Shown here: positions 40,720-47,845 of the stretch, piece by piece
How positions within the stretch are numbered: position 1 is the stretch's first letter
How the letters are laid out: each line of letters opens with the position of its first letter
NCBI GenBank assembly: GCA_004366205.1
Contig: ML178737.1
Coordinates: 1-64,000, forward strand
From: Actinomycetota bacterium
Lineage (GTDB): Bacteria > Actinomycetota > Acidimicrobiia > Acidimicrobiales > CADCSY01
DNA: 64,000 nt
Reading direction: 5' to 3'
The notes under the pieces: model-generated
Told to the model about the DNA's origin: nothing
The model's input: only the letters and a program-made list of their open reading frames with translations
Database searches by the model: none
Position numbers and translations under genes: made by a program

Positions 40720-41622
40720 ATGACACGGCTCAACCTCGAGCACAAGACCACCCAGGCCAACGGGATCACGGTCCACTACGTCGAGCAGGGCGTCGGGTTC
40801 CCGGTGGTGCTGCTCCACGGCTTCCCCGAGAACTGGCATGCGTGGATCCGCCAGCTGCCGGCGCTCGGCAACGCCGGCTACCACGTGATCGCTCCCGATC
40901 TGCGGGGCTACGGCGAGACCGACAAGCCCACCGACGTCGAGGCCTACGGCATCGACCACCTCGTCGGCGACGTGGTGGGCCTGCTCGACGCCCTCGGGAT
41001 CGAGCGGGCGGTGATCGCCGGGCACGACTGGGGCGGGCTCATCGCCTGGCAGACCGCCCTCGCCCACCCCGACCGCGTGGAGCGGGTCGTGTCGCTGGGC
41101 ACGCCCTACTGGCCCGGCGGCTTCCCCCGCGAGCGGGCCCTGGCCGACACGCACTACCTGCCCGACCGGTGGGGCGCCTACCGCCTCGACGTCGACCAAC
41201 CCGGCCGGGCCGAGCACGTCATCGGCGCCGACCTGGCGCGGTGGCTGGAGATGATCCAGTTCCGCCGGCTCGCCGCCGCCCAGCCGCCCGCCGGCCGGTT
41301 CCCGACCCGCAACCTCGTGTGGTTCTACGCCGACTCGCTCGCCAAGGGCGGGCTGACCGGGCCGATCAACTACTTCCGCAACATCCGCCGGAACTTCGAG
41401 GCGACCGAGGCGAACCACGAGCGCACGATCGACGCCCCCGCACTGCTGATCACCGGCGAACGTGACCCCATCTGCCCGCCGGCCGACAGCGAGGGGATGG
41501 ACAAGTGGGTCCCGAACCTCACCACCAAGGTCGTCACCGCCGCCGGCCGCTGGGTGCACCACGAGATGCCGCACGAGGTGAACGCCGCGCTGCTCGAGTT
41601 CCTCCAGGGACTCGAGGTCTGA
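40720..41622 (+). CDS. Alpha/beta hydrolase, epoxide hydrolase type
   Basis: The 300-residue protein shows HGFP (33-36), GHDWGG with aspartate D103, an acid in GERDPICPP, and a histidine near the C-terminus in VTAAGRWVHHEMP. The usual GxGHW has become AAGRWVHH, so the base position has shifted or changed and activity should be checked. The cap segment PYWPGGFPRERALADTHYL differs from that of the two other epoxide hydrolases here. The ATG follows GAAGGGACGACGGAG. It is probably co-transcribed with the preceding hydrolase. Confidence 0.85.
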   Translation: MTRLNLEHKTTQANGITVHYVEQGVGFPVVLLHGFPENWHAWIRQLPALGNAGYHVIAPDLRGYGETDKPTDVEAYGIDHLVGDVVGLLDALGIERAVIAGHDWGGLIAWQTALAHPDRVERVVSLGTPYWPGGFPRERALADTHYLPDRWGAYRLDVDQPGRAEHVIGADLARWLEMIQFRRLAAAQPPAGRFPTRNLVWFYADSLAKGGLTGPINYFRNIRRNFEATEANHERTIDAPALLITGERDPICPPADSEGMDKWVPNLTTKVVTAAGRWVHHEMPHEVNAALLEFLQGLEV

Positions 41623-41644
41623 CCCCTGACCGGGCCCCGGGGCC

Positions 41645-42628
41645 TCAGGCGGCGACCCGGGCGCCGCGGTCGCTCGCGGCGCGCCGCAGGGCGGCGGGAT
41701 CGTCGCCACGCTCAACCAGCGCCAGCAGGTCCTCGACCGCCCCGGGCTCGAGGTTGACGATCTCGCGCATGGGCACGCCCGCGGCGACGAGCGCCTTCGT
41801 CAGCCGGATGCGGCGCTCCTTGTGCTCGCGGGGCTCGGCGGTGGCGCCACCGAAGCCGGTGGCCATGGCCCGGCCCAGCGGGCTGCGGATCCAGTCGCTG
41901 GTGTCGACGGGCTCGGCGAGCGGTTCGACGCCGAGCTGGCGGCGCACCTCGTCGAGCGGCGTGGCGAACAGGTCCTCCCACGGGATGCAGTGGAACGGCT
42001 TGGTCGCTGCCGCCCGGCGGCCCCGCTCGTACGCGGCGTTGCCCTGTCGGCGCCAGTCGAGCACGCCGACCGACGGCAGCAGCACGGCTGCGGACACGGC
42101 GCTCCACCCCTCGGACACCGGTCGCGGCCCGAGCTCCATGATCCCGATGATGAAGTTGATGTTCAGCGCCTCGGCGGCCAGGTGGGTGCCGTAACCGGAC
42201 AGCACGTGGACGAGGTCGTGGGTGTTCGCGAGACGCTCGGCGAGGAAGACCATGTCGTCGTCCCAGCCCAGGCGCTCGAGGTGGCGATCGAGGTGGATGA
42301 CCGACGTGAGCATGAAGCTGGGGATCGCCTCGGGCGCGGAGACGAAGTCGCGGTAGGTGCGGCCGAGCGTGCCCTCGGGCAGCTCGCCCAGCTCGGGGTC
42401 GTCGAGCGCCAGGCCCAGGTCGGTGCGACGCTCGAGGATGCGCCGGCCGTCGGGGTGGTCGCGCATCTCGTCGAGCTGGCGTCGCAGCCGGGGCTCGAGC
42501 ATCTCGTACTGGGCCCAGTGGATGTAGGCCACGCCGCGGGCGCTGACGGGGTTGACCAACCACTGGGCGAGGTACCGGGCGGCCCGGTGGGGTCGAACGG
42601 GCAGGCGGGGCAGGGTGGGCAGCTGCAC
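41645..42628 (-). CDS. Coq4 family protein
   Basis: The 327-residue protein has the Coq4 metal motif HDxxH-x11-E (HDLVHVLSGYGTHLAAE), preceded by LGWDDDMVFLAERLANT and followed by NINFIIGIMELGPRP. In eukaryotes Coq4 takes part in ubiquinone synthesis as an oxidative decarboxylase. Actinobacteria use menaquinone, so here the fold probably serves another oxidative step. It is the last gene of an operon with an extradiol dioxygenase, an HsaA-like monooxygenase and an LLM enzyme. The GTG start follows AAGGAG by six bases; the longer frame to 42790 would overlap the LLM gene. Confidence 0.8.
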   Translation of the reverse strand: MQLPTLPRLPVRPHRAARYLAQWLVNPVSARGVAYIHWAQYEMLEPRLRRQLDEMRDHPDGRRILERRTDLGLALDDPELGELPEGTLGRTYRDFVSAPEAIPSFMLTSVIHLDRHLERLGWDDDMVFLAERLANTHDLVHVLSGYGTHLAAEALNINFIIGIMELGPRPVSEGWSAVSAAVLLPSVGVLDWRRQGNAAYERGRRAAATKPFHCIPWEDLFATPLDEVRRQLGVEPLAEPVDTSDWIRSPLGRAMATGFGGATAEPREHKERRIRLTKALVAAGVPMREIVNLEPGAVEDLLALVERGDDPAALRRAASDRGARVAA

Positions 42629-42656
42629 GAGCGGCTCCTTCGTGTGGGGCGAGCGG

Positions 42657-43556
42657 TCAGGTGAGCGAGCGCAGGACGGCGCGGGTGCGGTCGCGCTCGA
42701 CCTCGTCCCCGGCGAGGACCGAGACCCGCAGCTCGGTGGCGCCGGCCTCGCTGTAGGCGCGGAGCCCTGCAGCGACATGGTCCTCGTCACCGGCGATCAG
42801 CAGGTCGGCGGGGCCGTCGACGCCCTCGGCCTCGAACATGGCCCGGTAGGCGGGGAGCGTGGCGTACACGGCCTGCTCGGTGGCGGCCCGCTCGCGCGCG
42901 GCGCCGGGGTCGTCGGTGACGCAGGCGCTGACCCCGGCCAGCACGCGGGGCGCGGGCCGGCCGGCCTCCTCAGCGGCGGCGATGATCGTGGGGACGATGT
43001 GCTCGGCGACCGTGCGGCGTCCCACCATCCACAGCGCGGTGCCGTCGGCCTCGCGGCCCGCGAGGCGGAGCATGCGCGGACCGAGGGCGGCCACCAGCAC
43101 CGGCGGCGGGGGCGCCTCGACTTCGAGCCGTCCCCGGGCGCGGACCTCCTCGCCCTGCACGTCGGCGCCCTCGCCGGCGAGCAGCGGGCGCAGAGCGTGG
43201 AGGAACTCGGCGGTGCGAGTGTAGGGCCGCGCGTAGGAGTCCCCGTAGAGCATCTCGACCACGAGCTGGTGCGAGGGGCCGATGCCCAGCGCCAGCCGCC
43301 CGCCGGTGGCGGCCTGCACGGTGAGGGCCTGCGCAGCCAGCACGAGGGGATGCCGGCCGTAGACGGGAACGACCGAGACACCGAGCTCGAGCTCGCCGCT
43401 GTCGGCGGCGACGGCGGCGAGCGCGGTGAGCGAGTCGGGCCCGAACATCTGCGACAGCCAGTAGCCGGCGAGCCCGTCCTCGGCGGCCTGGCGCACCTCG
43501 GCGCGGATCGTCTCGACGCCGTGGTGGTGGCCGCCGCCGTTCAACGCCACGCGCAC
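42657..43556 (-). CDS. LLM class oxidoreductase, probably F420-dependent
   Basis: The 299-residue TIM-barrel protein starts RVALNGGGHHHGVETI and continues with GYWLSQMFGPDSLTAL, LGVSVVPVYGRHP and GGRLALGIGPSHQLV. It matches the actinobacterial LLM subfamily annotated as F420-dependent (TIGR03564-like). It would move a hydride between F420 and a carbonyl or unsaturated intermediate. It begins one base after the stop of the HsaA-like gene and is followed 28 bp later by the Coq4-like gene. Cofactor choice is inferred from family, not from the sequence alone. Confidence 0.82.
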   Translation of the reverse strand: MRVALNGGGHHHGVETIRAEVRQAAEDGLAGYWLSQMFGPDSLTALAAVAADSGELELGVSVVPVYGRHPLVLAAQALTVQAATGGRLALGIGPSHQLVVEMLYGDSYARPYTRTAEFLHALRPLLAGEGADVQGEEVRARGRLEVEAPPPPVLVAALGPRMLRLAGREADGTALWMVGRRTVAEHIVPTIIAAAEEAGRPAPRVLAGVSACVTDDPGAARERAATEQAVYATLPAYRAMFEAEGVDGPADLLIAGDEDHVAAGLRAYSEAGATELRVSVLAGDEVERDRTRAVLRSLT

Positions 43557-43557
43557 G

Positions 43558-44739
43558 TCAGAGCACCAGCTCGGGCTTGGTGGTACCGAGGGCCTCGCCG
43601 CCCACGGCCCGGGCCAGGGGGTCGGGCACGAGGAAGGCGTGCCCGAGCGCGGCCTGGATGTCCTGGAACGGTCGCTGCAGCGGGTGGTCGAGGAACACGC
43701 TACGACCCGAGGCGGCTCGGAACAGCTCGGCGACCGCCTGGCCGATGCGCTCGCAGGCCCGGTTCATGTGCCAGCGCATGCCGGCCCGCTCGACCATCGA
43801 AGGGGTGTGGCCCTCGGCGGCCATGTCCCACAGCGTGAGGATGTCGCCCCGCACCACGGCAAGGGCGGCGTCGAGGTCCCATTGGGCGTCCGCGAGCCGC
43901 CGCTGGGTCAACGGGTCGTCGGCCAGCTTCCCGGCGCCGGCCACGGCACGGGTGCGGGTCTCGCCGATCCAGGTCTCGATGAAGGCCCGGGCCGCGCCGA
44001 GGACGGGGGCGACCAGCGCCATGTTGAACACGACCGACCACGGCAGCCGGTAGAGCACGCCGTCGTTGCGCTGCTGGCCGGGGAGGGGGACACCCAGGGC
44101 GTAGTCGACGTGGGACTGCGTGCGGTGCTCGGGCACGAACACGTCGTCGACCACGATGTCCTTGCTGCCCGTGGCCCGCAGGCCCGCCACGTGCCAGTTG
44201 TCCTCGATGCGGTACTGCCCGGGGTGCAGCAGGAACGACCGGTAGTCGCGGATACCGCTTCCTCCCCCGCCGCTGGTGCCGTCGTCGGGGTCGGACACGA
44301 TCGCGCCGAGGTTCACGCCGCGGCAGTGGTCGCAGCCCGACGAGAACGACCAGCGCCCGCTGAGCTGGAACCCGCCGTCGACCCGCGTGGCGGTGCCGGT
44401 GGGGTTGTAGGAGGACGAGTGCATGGTGGCCGGGTCCTCGGACCACATCTCGTCCTGGGCCCGCTCGTCGAACAGCGCCAGCTGCCAGGGGTGGACACCG
44501 ATCACACCGGCCACCCAGCCGGCCGAGGCGTTGTGGCGGGCCAGCTCGACCACGGCGTCGAAGAACTCGAGGTAATGCACCTCGCCGCCGCCCCACCGCG
44601 CCGGCTGCAGGGCCCGCAGGAAGCCGCTCTCGAGCAGCTGCTTCCACGTGTCGTCGGGCAGACGACGGAGCGAGTCGCCCTCCTCCACCGCCGCGGCCAG
44701 GGCCGGGCCCAGCCGCTGGGCCTCCTCGACCAGGCTCAT
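43558..44739 (-). CDS. HsaA-like flavin-dependent aromatic monooxygenase
   Basis: The 393-residue protein has the acyl-CoA dehydrogenase fold of group D flavin monooxygenases (HsaA, HpaB-like). Motifs include RWGGGEVHYLEFFDAVVELAR, SAGWVAGVIGVHPWQLALF, LSGRWSFSSGCDHCRGVN and GTGSKDIVVDDVFVP-like (RATGSKDIVV). In HsaA it hydroxylates a phenol to a catechol using reduced flavin made by a separate reductase. No reductase gene is in the operon. The ATG overlaps the stop of the extradiol dioxygenase gene (ATGA), so the catechol product would go directly to ring cleavage. Confidence 0.87.
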   Translation of the reverse strand: MSLVEEAQRLGPALAAAVEEGDSLRRLPDDTWKQLLESGFLRALQPARWGGGEVHYLEFFDAVVELARHNASAGWVAGVIGVHPWQLALFDERAQDEMWSEDPATMHSSSYNPTGTATRVDGGFQLSGRWSFSSGCDHCRGVNLGAIVSDPDDGTSGGGGSGIRDYRSFLLHPGQYRIEDNWHVAGLRATGSKDIVVDDVFVPEHRTQSHVDYALGVPLPGQQRNDGVLYRLPWSVVFNMALVAPVLGAARAFIETWIGETRTRAVAGAGKLADDPLTQRRLADAQWDLDAALAVVRGDILTLWDMAAEGHTPSMVERAGMRWHMNRACERIGQAVAELFRAASGRSVFLDHPLQRPFQDIQAALGHAFLVPDPLARAVGGEALGTTKPELVL

Positions 44740-45644
44740 GCGCCCGCGGGCTGGTGGGGCCGCAGCACGCCGGGCAGCAGCGGTCCGCTGGCCGGGGGCT
44801 TGTGACCCCAGATGCTCATGGCGTCGTGGGCACCGACCTCCCACGTCTCGTCGTCGACGAGGGCGCCACCCGTGCCGTACTCGACCTCGAAGCCCGACGG
44901 TGTGCGCACGTAGAACGAGGTCATCAGGTCGTTGGTGTGCCGGCCCAGGCTCATGGCCAGCGGGATCTCACGCGCGTTGATGATGTCGAGGGCCGTGCCC
45001 ACGTCGTCGATCGAGCCGACCTCGAGCATGAGGTGGTGCATGCCGACCATGCCGGGAACCGAGGCGATCGCGAGCGCGTGGTGCCGGGCGGCACGCCCCG
45101 GGCAGTGGAAGAACCGGAGGGTGAAGCCGGCCTCGATCGTGTCGGACAGCCGGAAGCCGAGCACGTCACCGTAGAAGCGGGCACCCTCGTCGAGGTCGGG
45201 CACGATCAGCACAGCGTGGCCCAGGCCCTGCTCGCCGGTGAGGAAGCCCGAGAGCGGCCGGCCGGGCTCGAACGGTCCGCCCTGCTCCAAGCCGTGGCTG
45301 AGCTCGTGGCGGAACCCGAACGGGTCGGTGAACCAGACAACGGCGGCGACGTGGCGTTCCTTGGCGAGGTCGTCGTCGCGGTGGACCTCGATGCCCTCCG
45401 CCTCGACCCGCCCGGCGGCCTCGTCGAGGCCGGCGTCGTCGCCGACGTCCCAGCCCAGGTAGGCGACGTCGTTCGCCTGGCCCGGGTGCACGGTGATGCG
45501 GGCGACGGCCTCGTCCACGCGCAGACGGACCGCGCCGTCGGGCCCGTCGTCGGCCAGCTGGCAGCCGAGCACCTCGGGCCCGAAGGTGCGCCACTCCTCC
45601 GCGGCCGGTGACGTGAACCCGATGTAGCTGAGGTTGCGGACCAC
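44736..45644 (-). CDS. Extradiol ring-cleavage dioxygenase (HsaC/BphC type)
   Basis: The 302-residue two-domain VOC protein keeps the iron ligands of BphC-type enzymes: H143 in GLGHAVL, a histidine of GMHHLML (203-204) and a glutamate of GFEVEYG (253-255). It should cleave a catechol next to its hydroxyls using Fe(II) and O2. It is the first gene of a four-gene operon with an HsaA-like monooxygenase. The matching C-C hydrolase (HsaD type, serine nucleophile) is not in the window; the nearby alpha/beta hydrolases have aspartate nucleophiles. The GTG follows GGGGAGGAG; the longer frame to 45956 runs through repeats and I reject it. Confidence 0.88.
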   Translation of the reverse strand: MVRNLSYIGFTSPAAEEWRTFGPEVLGCQLADDGPDGAVRLRVDEAVARITVHPGQANDVAYLGWDVGDDAGLDEAAGRVEAEGIEVHRDDDLAKERHVAAVVWFTDPFGFRHELSHGLEQGGPFEPGRPLSGFLTGEQGLGHAVLIVPDLDEGARFYGDVLGFRLSDTIEAGFTLRFFHCPGRAARHHALAIASVPGMVGMHHLMLEVGSIDDVGTALDIINAREIPLAMSLGRHTNDLMTSFYVRTPSGFEVEYGTGGALVDDETWEVGAHDAMSIWGHKPPASGPLLPGVLRPHQPAGA

Positions 45645-45663
45645 GGCTCCTCCCCTGCCGGTT

Positions 45664-45681
45664 CTGTAACGATCGCTACAG
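45664..45681. promoter_or_regulatory. Candidate operator of the ring-cleavage operon
   Basis: CTGTAACGATCGCTACAG is an 18-bp dyad with one mismatched pair. It lies 20 bp upstream of the dioxygenase start and overlaps TACTGT (45678-45683, minus strand), a TANNNT -10 candidate. It suits a TetR-type repressor, but no regulator gene is next to it. Confidence 0.5.
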
Positions 45682-45813
45682 TAGGAGCCCGTGGCGGCGC
45701 CGGTCAAGGTCGACGCCGCCGGTGCCGGACTGCTCCCGCCGGCGTCGAGGCCGCACCTTTGGCGCCAGGCGCCAGCCGGCCAGCCCGCAGCCGGCCCGCC
45801 GGCCGGCACCCCG

Positions 45814-45860
45814 CTTTCCGGACGCTCGACGTCGCATGTCGATCTGGAACGTCCGGAAAG
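45814..45860. repeat. Palindromic repeat, family B copy 1 (47 bp)
   Basis: Perfect 11-bp arms CTTTCCGGACG and CGTCCGGAAAG enclose a 25-bp centre starting CTCGACGTCG. It lies in the 430-bp gene-free region between the dioxygenase start (45644) and the phytanoyl dioxygenase stop (46075). Apart from the operator and the two family B copies I see no gene or other structure there. Confidence 0.75.
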
Positions 45861-45886
45861 TGGTGGCCGCGCCGACTGTCGCTTAA

Positions 45887-45933
45887 CTTTCCGGGCGCTC
45901 GATGTGCCGTGTGAACGTCGAGGGACCGGAAAG
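45887..45933. repeat. Palindromic repeat, family B copy 2 (47 bp)
   Basis: This copy is exactly as long as copy 1, with arms CTTTCCGG and CCGGAAAG and a first 16 bases that differ at one position. It starts 26 bp after copy 1 in the same orientation. The centre has diverged, so the arms are the conserved part. Confidence 0.75.
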
Positions 45934-46074
45934 ACCCCCATGGCCCCCGGGGCCACTGCGAGCGATGAAGGCCGGGCCCGACCTTCCTGAAAGCGAGCGG
46001 CTGCCGGTCCTCAGGCTCGCCTCGCCGCACCGAGTGACGCTCGCATCGGCGGGCGGGCCTCTCCGCCGGTCCGA

Positions 46075-46968
46075 TCAGCTGGCGTCGACCGGGGTGCCGT
46101 CGAACTCGCCCCAGACGTCGGCCATGAGCTCGGGGCGCTCGCCGTCAGGACGACGGCGGTTGTACCAGAAGTCGTCGGGGTCGCCGGCCCGGCAGTGCAC
46201 GGCGGTCTTGCGCCAGTCCTCGTAGCCCTCGATGAGGCGCACGTCGGCGGCGGCATAGCGCAGGGTGAGACCCGCCCGCCGGCGGTTCGAGGCGTTGGCC
46301 GCGGAGCCGTGCAACAGCAGGTCGGAGTGCAGCGAGATCTGCCCGGCTCGGAGCTCGTCCAGCACCGGCTCACCGAAGCGCTCGGGGTCCTTGGCCTGGC
46401 GCCCCAGCACCCGGGTACCGTCGAGGCCGAGCTGCTCGTGCTCGATGGCGCCTTGCAGGTGGCTGCCCGGGACGAACTGCATCGCCGCGTTCTCGGCGTC
46501 GGCGTCGTCGATGGCCAGCCAGGCCGTTACGGTCTTCGAGGGGGTGAGGGGCCAGTACACGGCGTCCTGATGGAACGGCACCACCTTTCCGTCGCCGGGC
46601 ATCTTGGCGAAGAGGTGCGAGCCCCAGCAGACGAAGTTGGGCCCGAGGATGTCCTCCACGTAGTCGAGGATGCGCGGCTCAACCGTCAGGTCGTACATCC
46701 CCTGGCACACCAGGTGGTACGTGTTGATCGAGTAGGAGTTGCGGTGGTCGCCGGCCGACAGGACGGTGTCGAGGAGATCATCGATGTACCTGCGGATGCG
46801 GCCGGCTTCCTCGGCCGTGAACACCTCGAGCGGGGCGACGAAGCCCTGCTTGTTGTAGTGCTCGACCTGCTCGGGCGACAGCGTCTTGGCCCGGGCAGGA
46901 TCCGCGGGATGGAACTGCAAGTCGCGGTCGCCATCCAACGGGTCGGGCTTGCGGTCGATCCGTGCCAT
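46075..46968 (-). CDS. Phytanoyl-CoA dioxygenase family protein
   Basis: The 297-residue protein has the Fe(II) site of the PhyH family: PFHQD (H133, D135) and a distal histidine in HSDLLLHGS (H220), with a basic residue near 230 for 2-oxoglutarate. The segment FVPGSHLQGAIEH is also typical. It probably hydroxylates a fatty or terpenoid substrate using 2-oxoglutarate and O2. The ATG at 46968 follows GAAGGGAG. It diverges from the SDR gene at 47048. Confidence 0.88.
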   Translation of the reverse strand: MARIDRKPDPLDGDRDLQFHPADPARAKTLSPEQVEHYNKQGFVAPLEVFTAEEAGRIRRYIDDLLDTVLSAGDHRNSYSINTYHLVCQGMYDLTVEPRILDYVEDILGPNFVCWGSHLFAKMPGDGKVVPFHQDAVYWPLTPSKTVTAWLAIDDADAENAAMQFVPGSHLQGAIEHEQLGLDGTRVLGRQAKDPERFGEPVLDELRAGQISLHSDLLLHGSAANASNRRRAGLTLRYAAADVRLIEGYEDWRKTAVHCRAGDPDDFWYNRRRPDGERPELMADVWGEFDGTPVDAS

Positions 46969-47004
46969 GGTGCTCCCTTCGTACGGCCACCGGCCGGTCA
47001 CATT

Positions 47005-47022
47005 ACCATTGGTCATCTGATG
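47005..47022. promoter_or_regulatory. Adjacent short palindromes in a divergent promoter
   Basis: ACCATTGGT (47005-47013) and CATCTGATG (47014-47022) are perfect 9-bp palindromes placed end to end. A tandem CTGATGT repeat follows (47017-47030). On the minus strand TAATGT (47005-47000) could be the -10 of the phytanoyl dioxygenase gene. Possible regulator site; evidence is positional only. Confidence 0.35.
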
Positions 47023-47047
47023 TCTGATGTCCTGCTGGCCGGATGAG

Positions 47048-47815
47048 ATGACGGGTGCGGGAGCTGCGGCCGCGCGACCGCTCGCGCTGGTGACCGGGGC
47101 GGCCTACGGGATCGGTGCCGCCATCGCCGCCGCGCTCGCGCTCGACGGATTCGACCTCGTCCTGACCGCCGAGGTGGCACCGGAGGACACGGCGGCAACC
47201 GTCCGGGAGGCCGGCGTGGACGCGCACGTGCTCACCGTCGACCTCGCGGAGCCCTTGGCCGGTGAGCGCCTCGTGCGGGCGGCGGCCGGGCGCGCCGGCC
47301 GCCTGGACGTCCTCGTGAACAACGCCGGCATCACGGCCACGGCGCGAGCCGAGCACACCGATGCAGGCGAGGTCGAGGATCTGTTGCGCGTGAACCTGCT
47401 CGCCGCCATGGACGCCAGCCGGGCCGCGATCCCGGCGCTCCGCAAGGCGGCGGCGCCGAGCATCGTGCACGTCGGCTCGATCCACGGTGCACGGGGCATG
47501 TCAGGCCACAGCGCCTATGCCGCCACCAAGGGGGCCCTGCTCGCGCTCACCCGCCAGCAGGCAGTCGAGCTCGGCCCGGCCGGCATCCGAGTGAACGCCG
47601 TCGTGCCGGGCTTCATCGAAGTGCCCCGCTACCACGCCACGCCCGGCTACCGGCGCGAGGCCCTCGCCGCCCAGATCCCCCTGCGCCGCGTCGGCATCCC
47701 CGAGGAGGTGGCAGCCGTCGTCGCCTTCCTCGTCAGCGACGCCGCCCGTTACGTGACCGGCCAAGCCGTCGCCGTCGACGGCGGCGTGCTCGCCGCAATG
47801 CCGGTCGAGCCCTGA
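47048..47815 (+). CDS. Short-chain dehydrogenase/reductase
   Basis: The 255-residue SDR has the cofactor motif TGAAYGIG (16-23), NNAG (91-94), the catalytic serine in HVGSIHG (S144) and YAATK (Y157, K161), plus the C-terminal GQAVAVDGG. It is a classical NAD(P)-dependent alcohol/ketone oxidoreductase of unknown substrate. It stands 30 bp before the GH51 gene and may be co-transcribed with it, which would suggest a sugar substrate. An ATG at 47027 in the same frame is possible but leaves an unusual N-terminus (SCWPDE). Confidence 0.87.
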   Translation: MTGAGAAAARPLALVTGAAYGIGAAIAAALALDGFDLVLTAEVAPEDTAATVREAGVDAHVLTVDLAEPLAGERLVRAAAGRAGRLDVLVNNAGITATARAEHTDAGEVEDLLRVNLLAAMDASRAAIPALRKAAAPSIVHVGSIHGARGMSGHSAYAATKGALLALTRQQAVELGPAGIRVNAVVPGFIEVPRYHATPGYRREALAAQIPLRRVGIPEEVAAVVAFLVSDAARYVTGQAVAVDGGVLAAMPVEP

Positions 47816-47845
47816 GCCCCATCCCCGCCCACGAAGGAGCACCCC

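Noticed and set aside
45691-45990. Open frames in the 430-bp region upstream of the dioxygenase
   Set aside because: They run through the palindromic repeats, have no ribosome binding site and no family resemblance.
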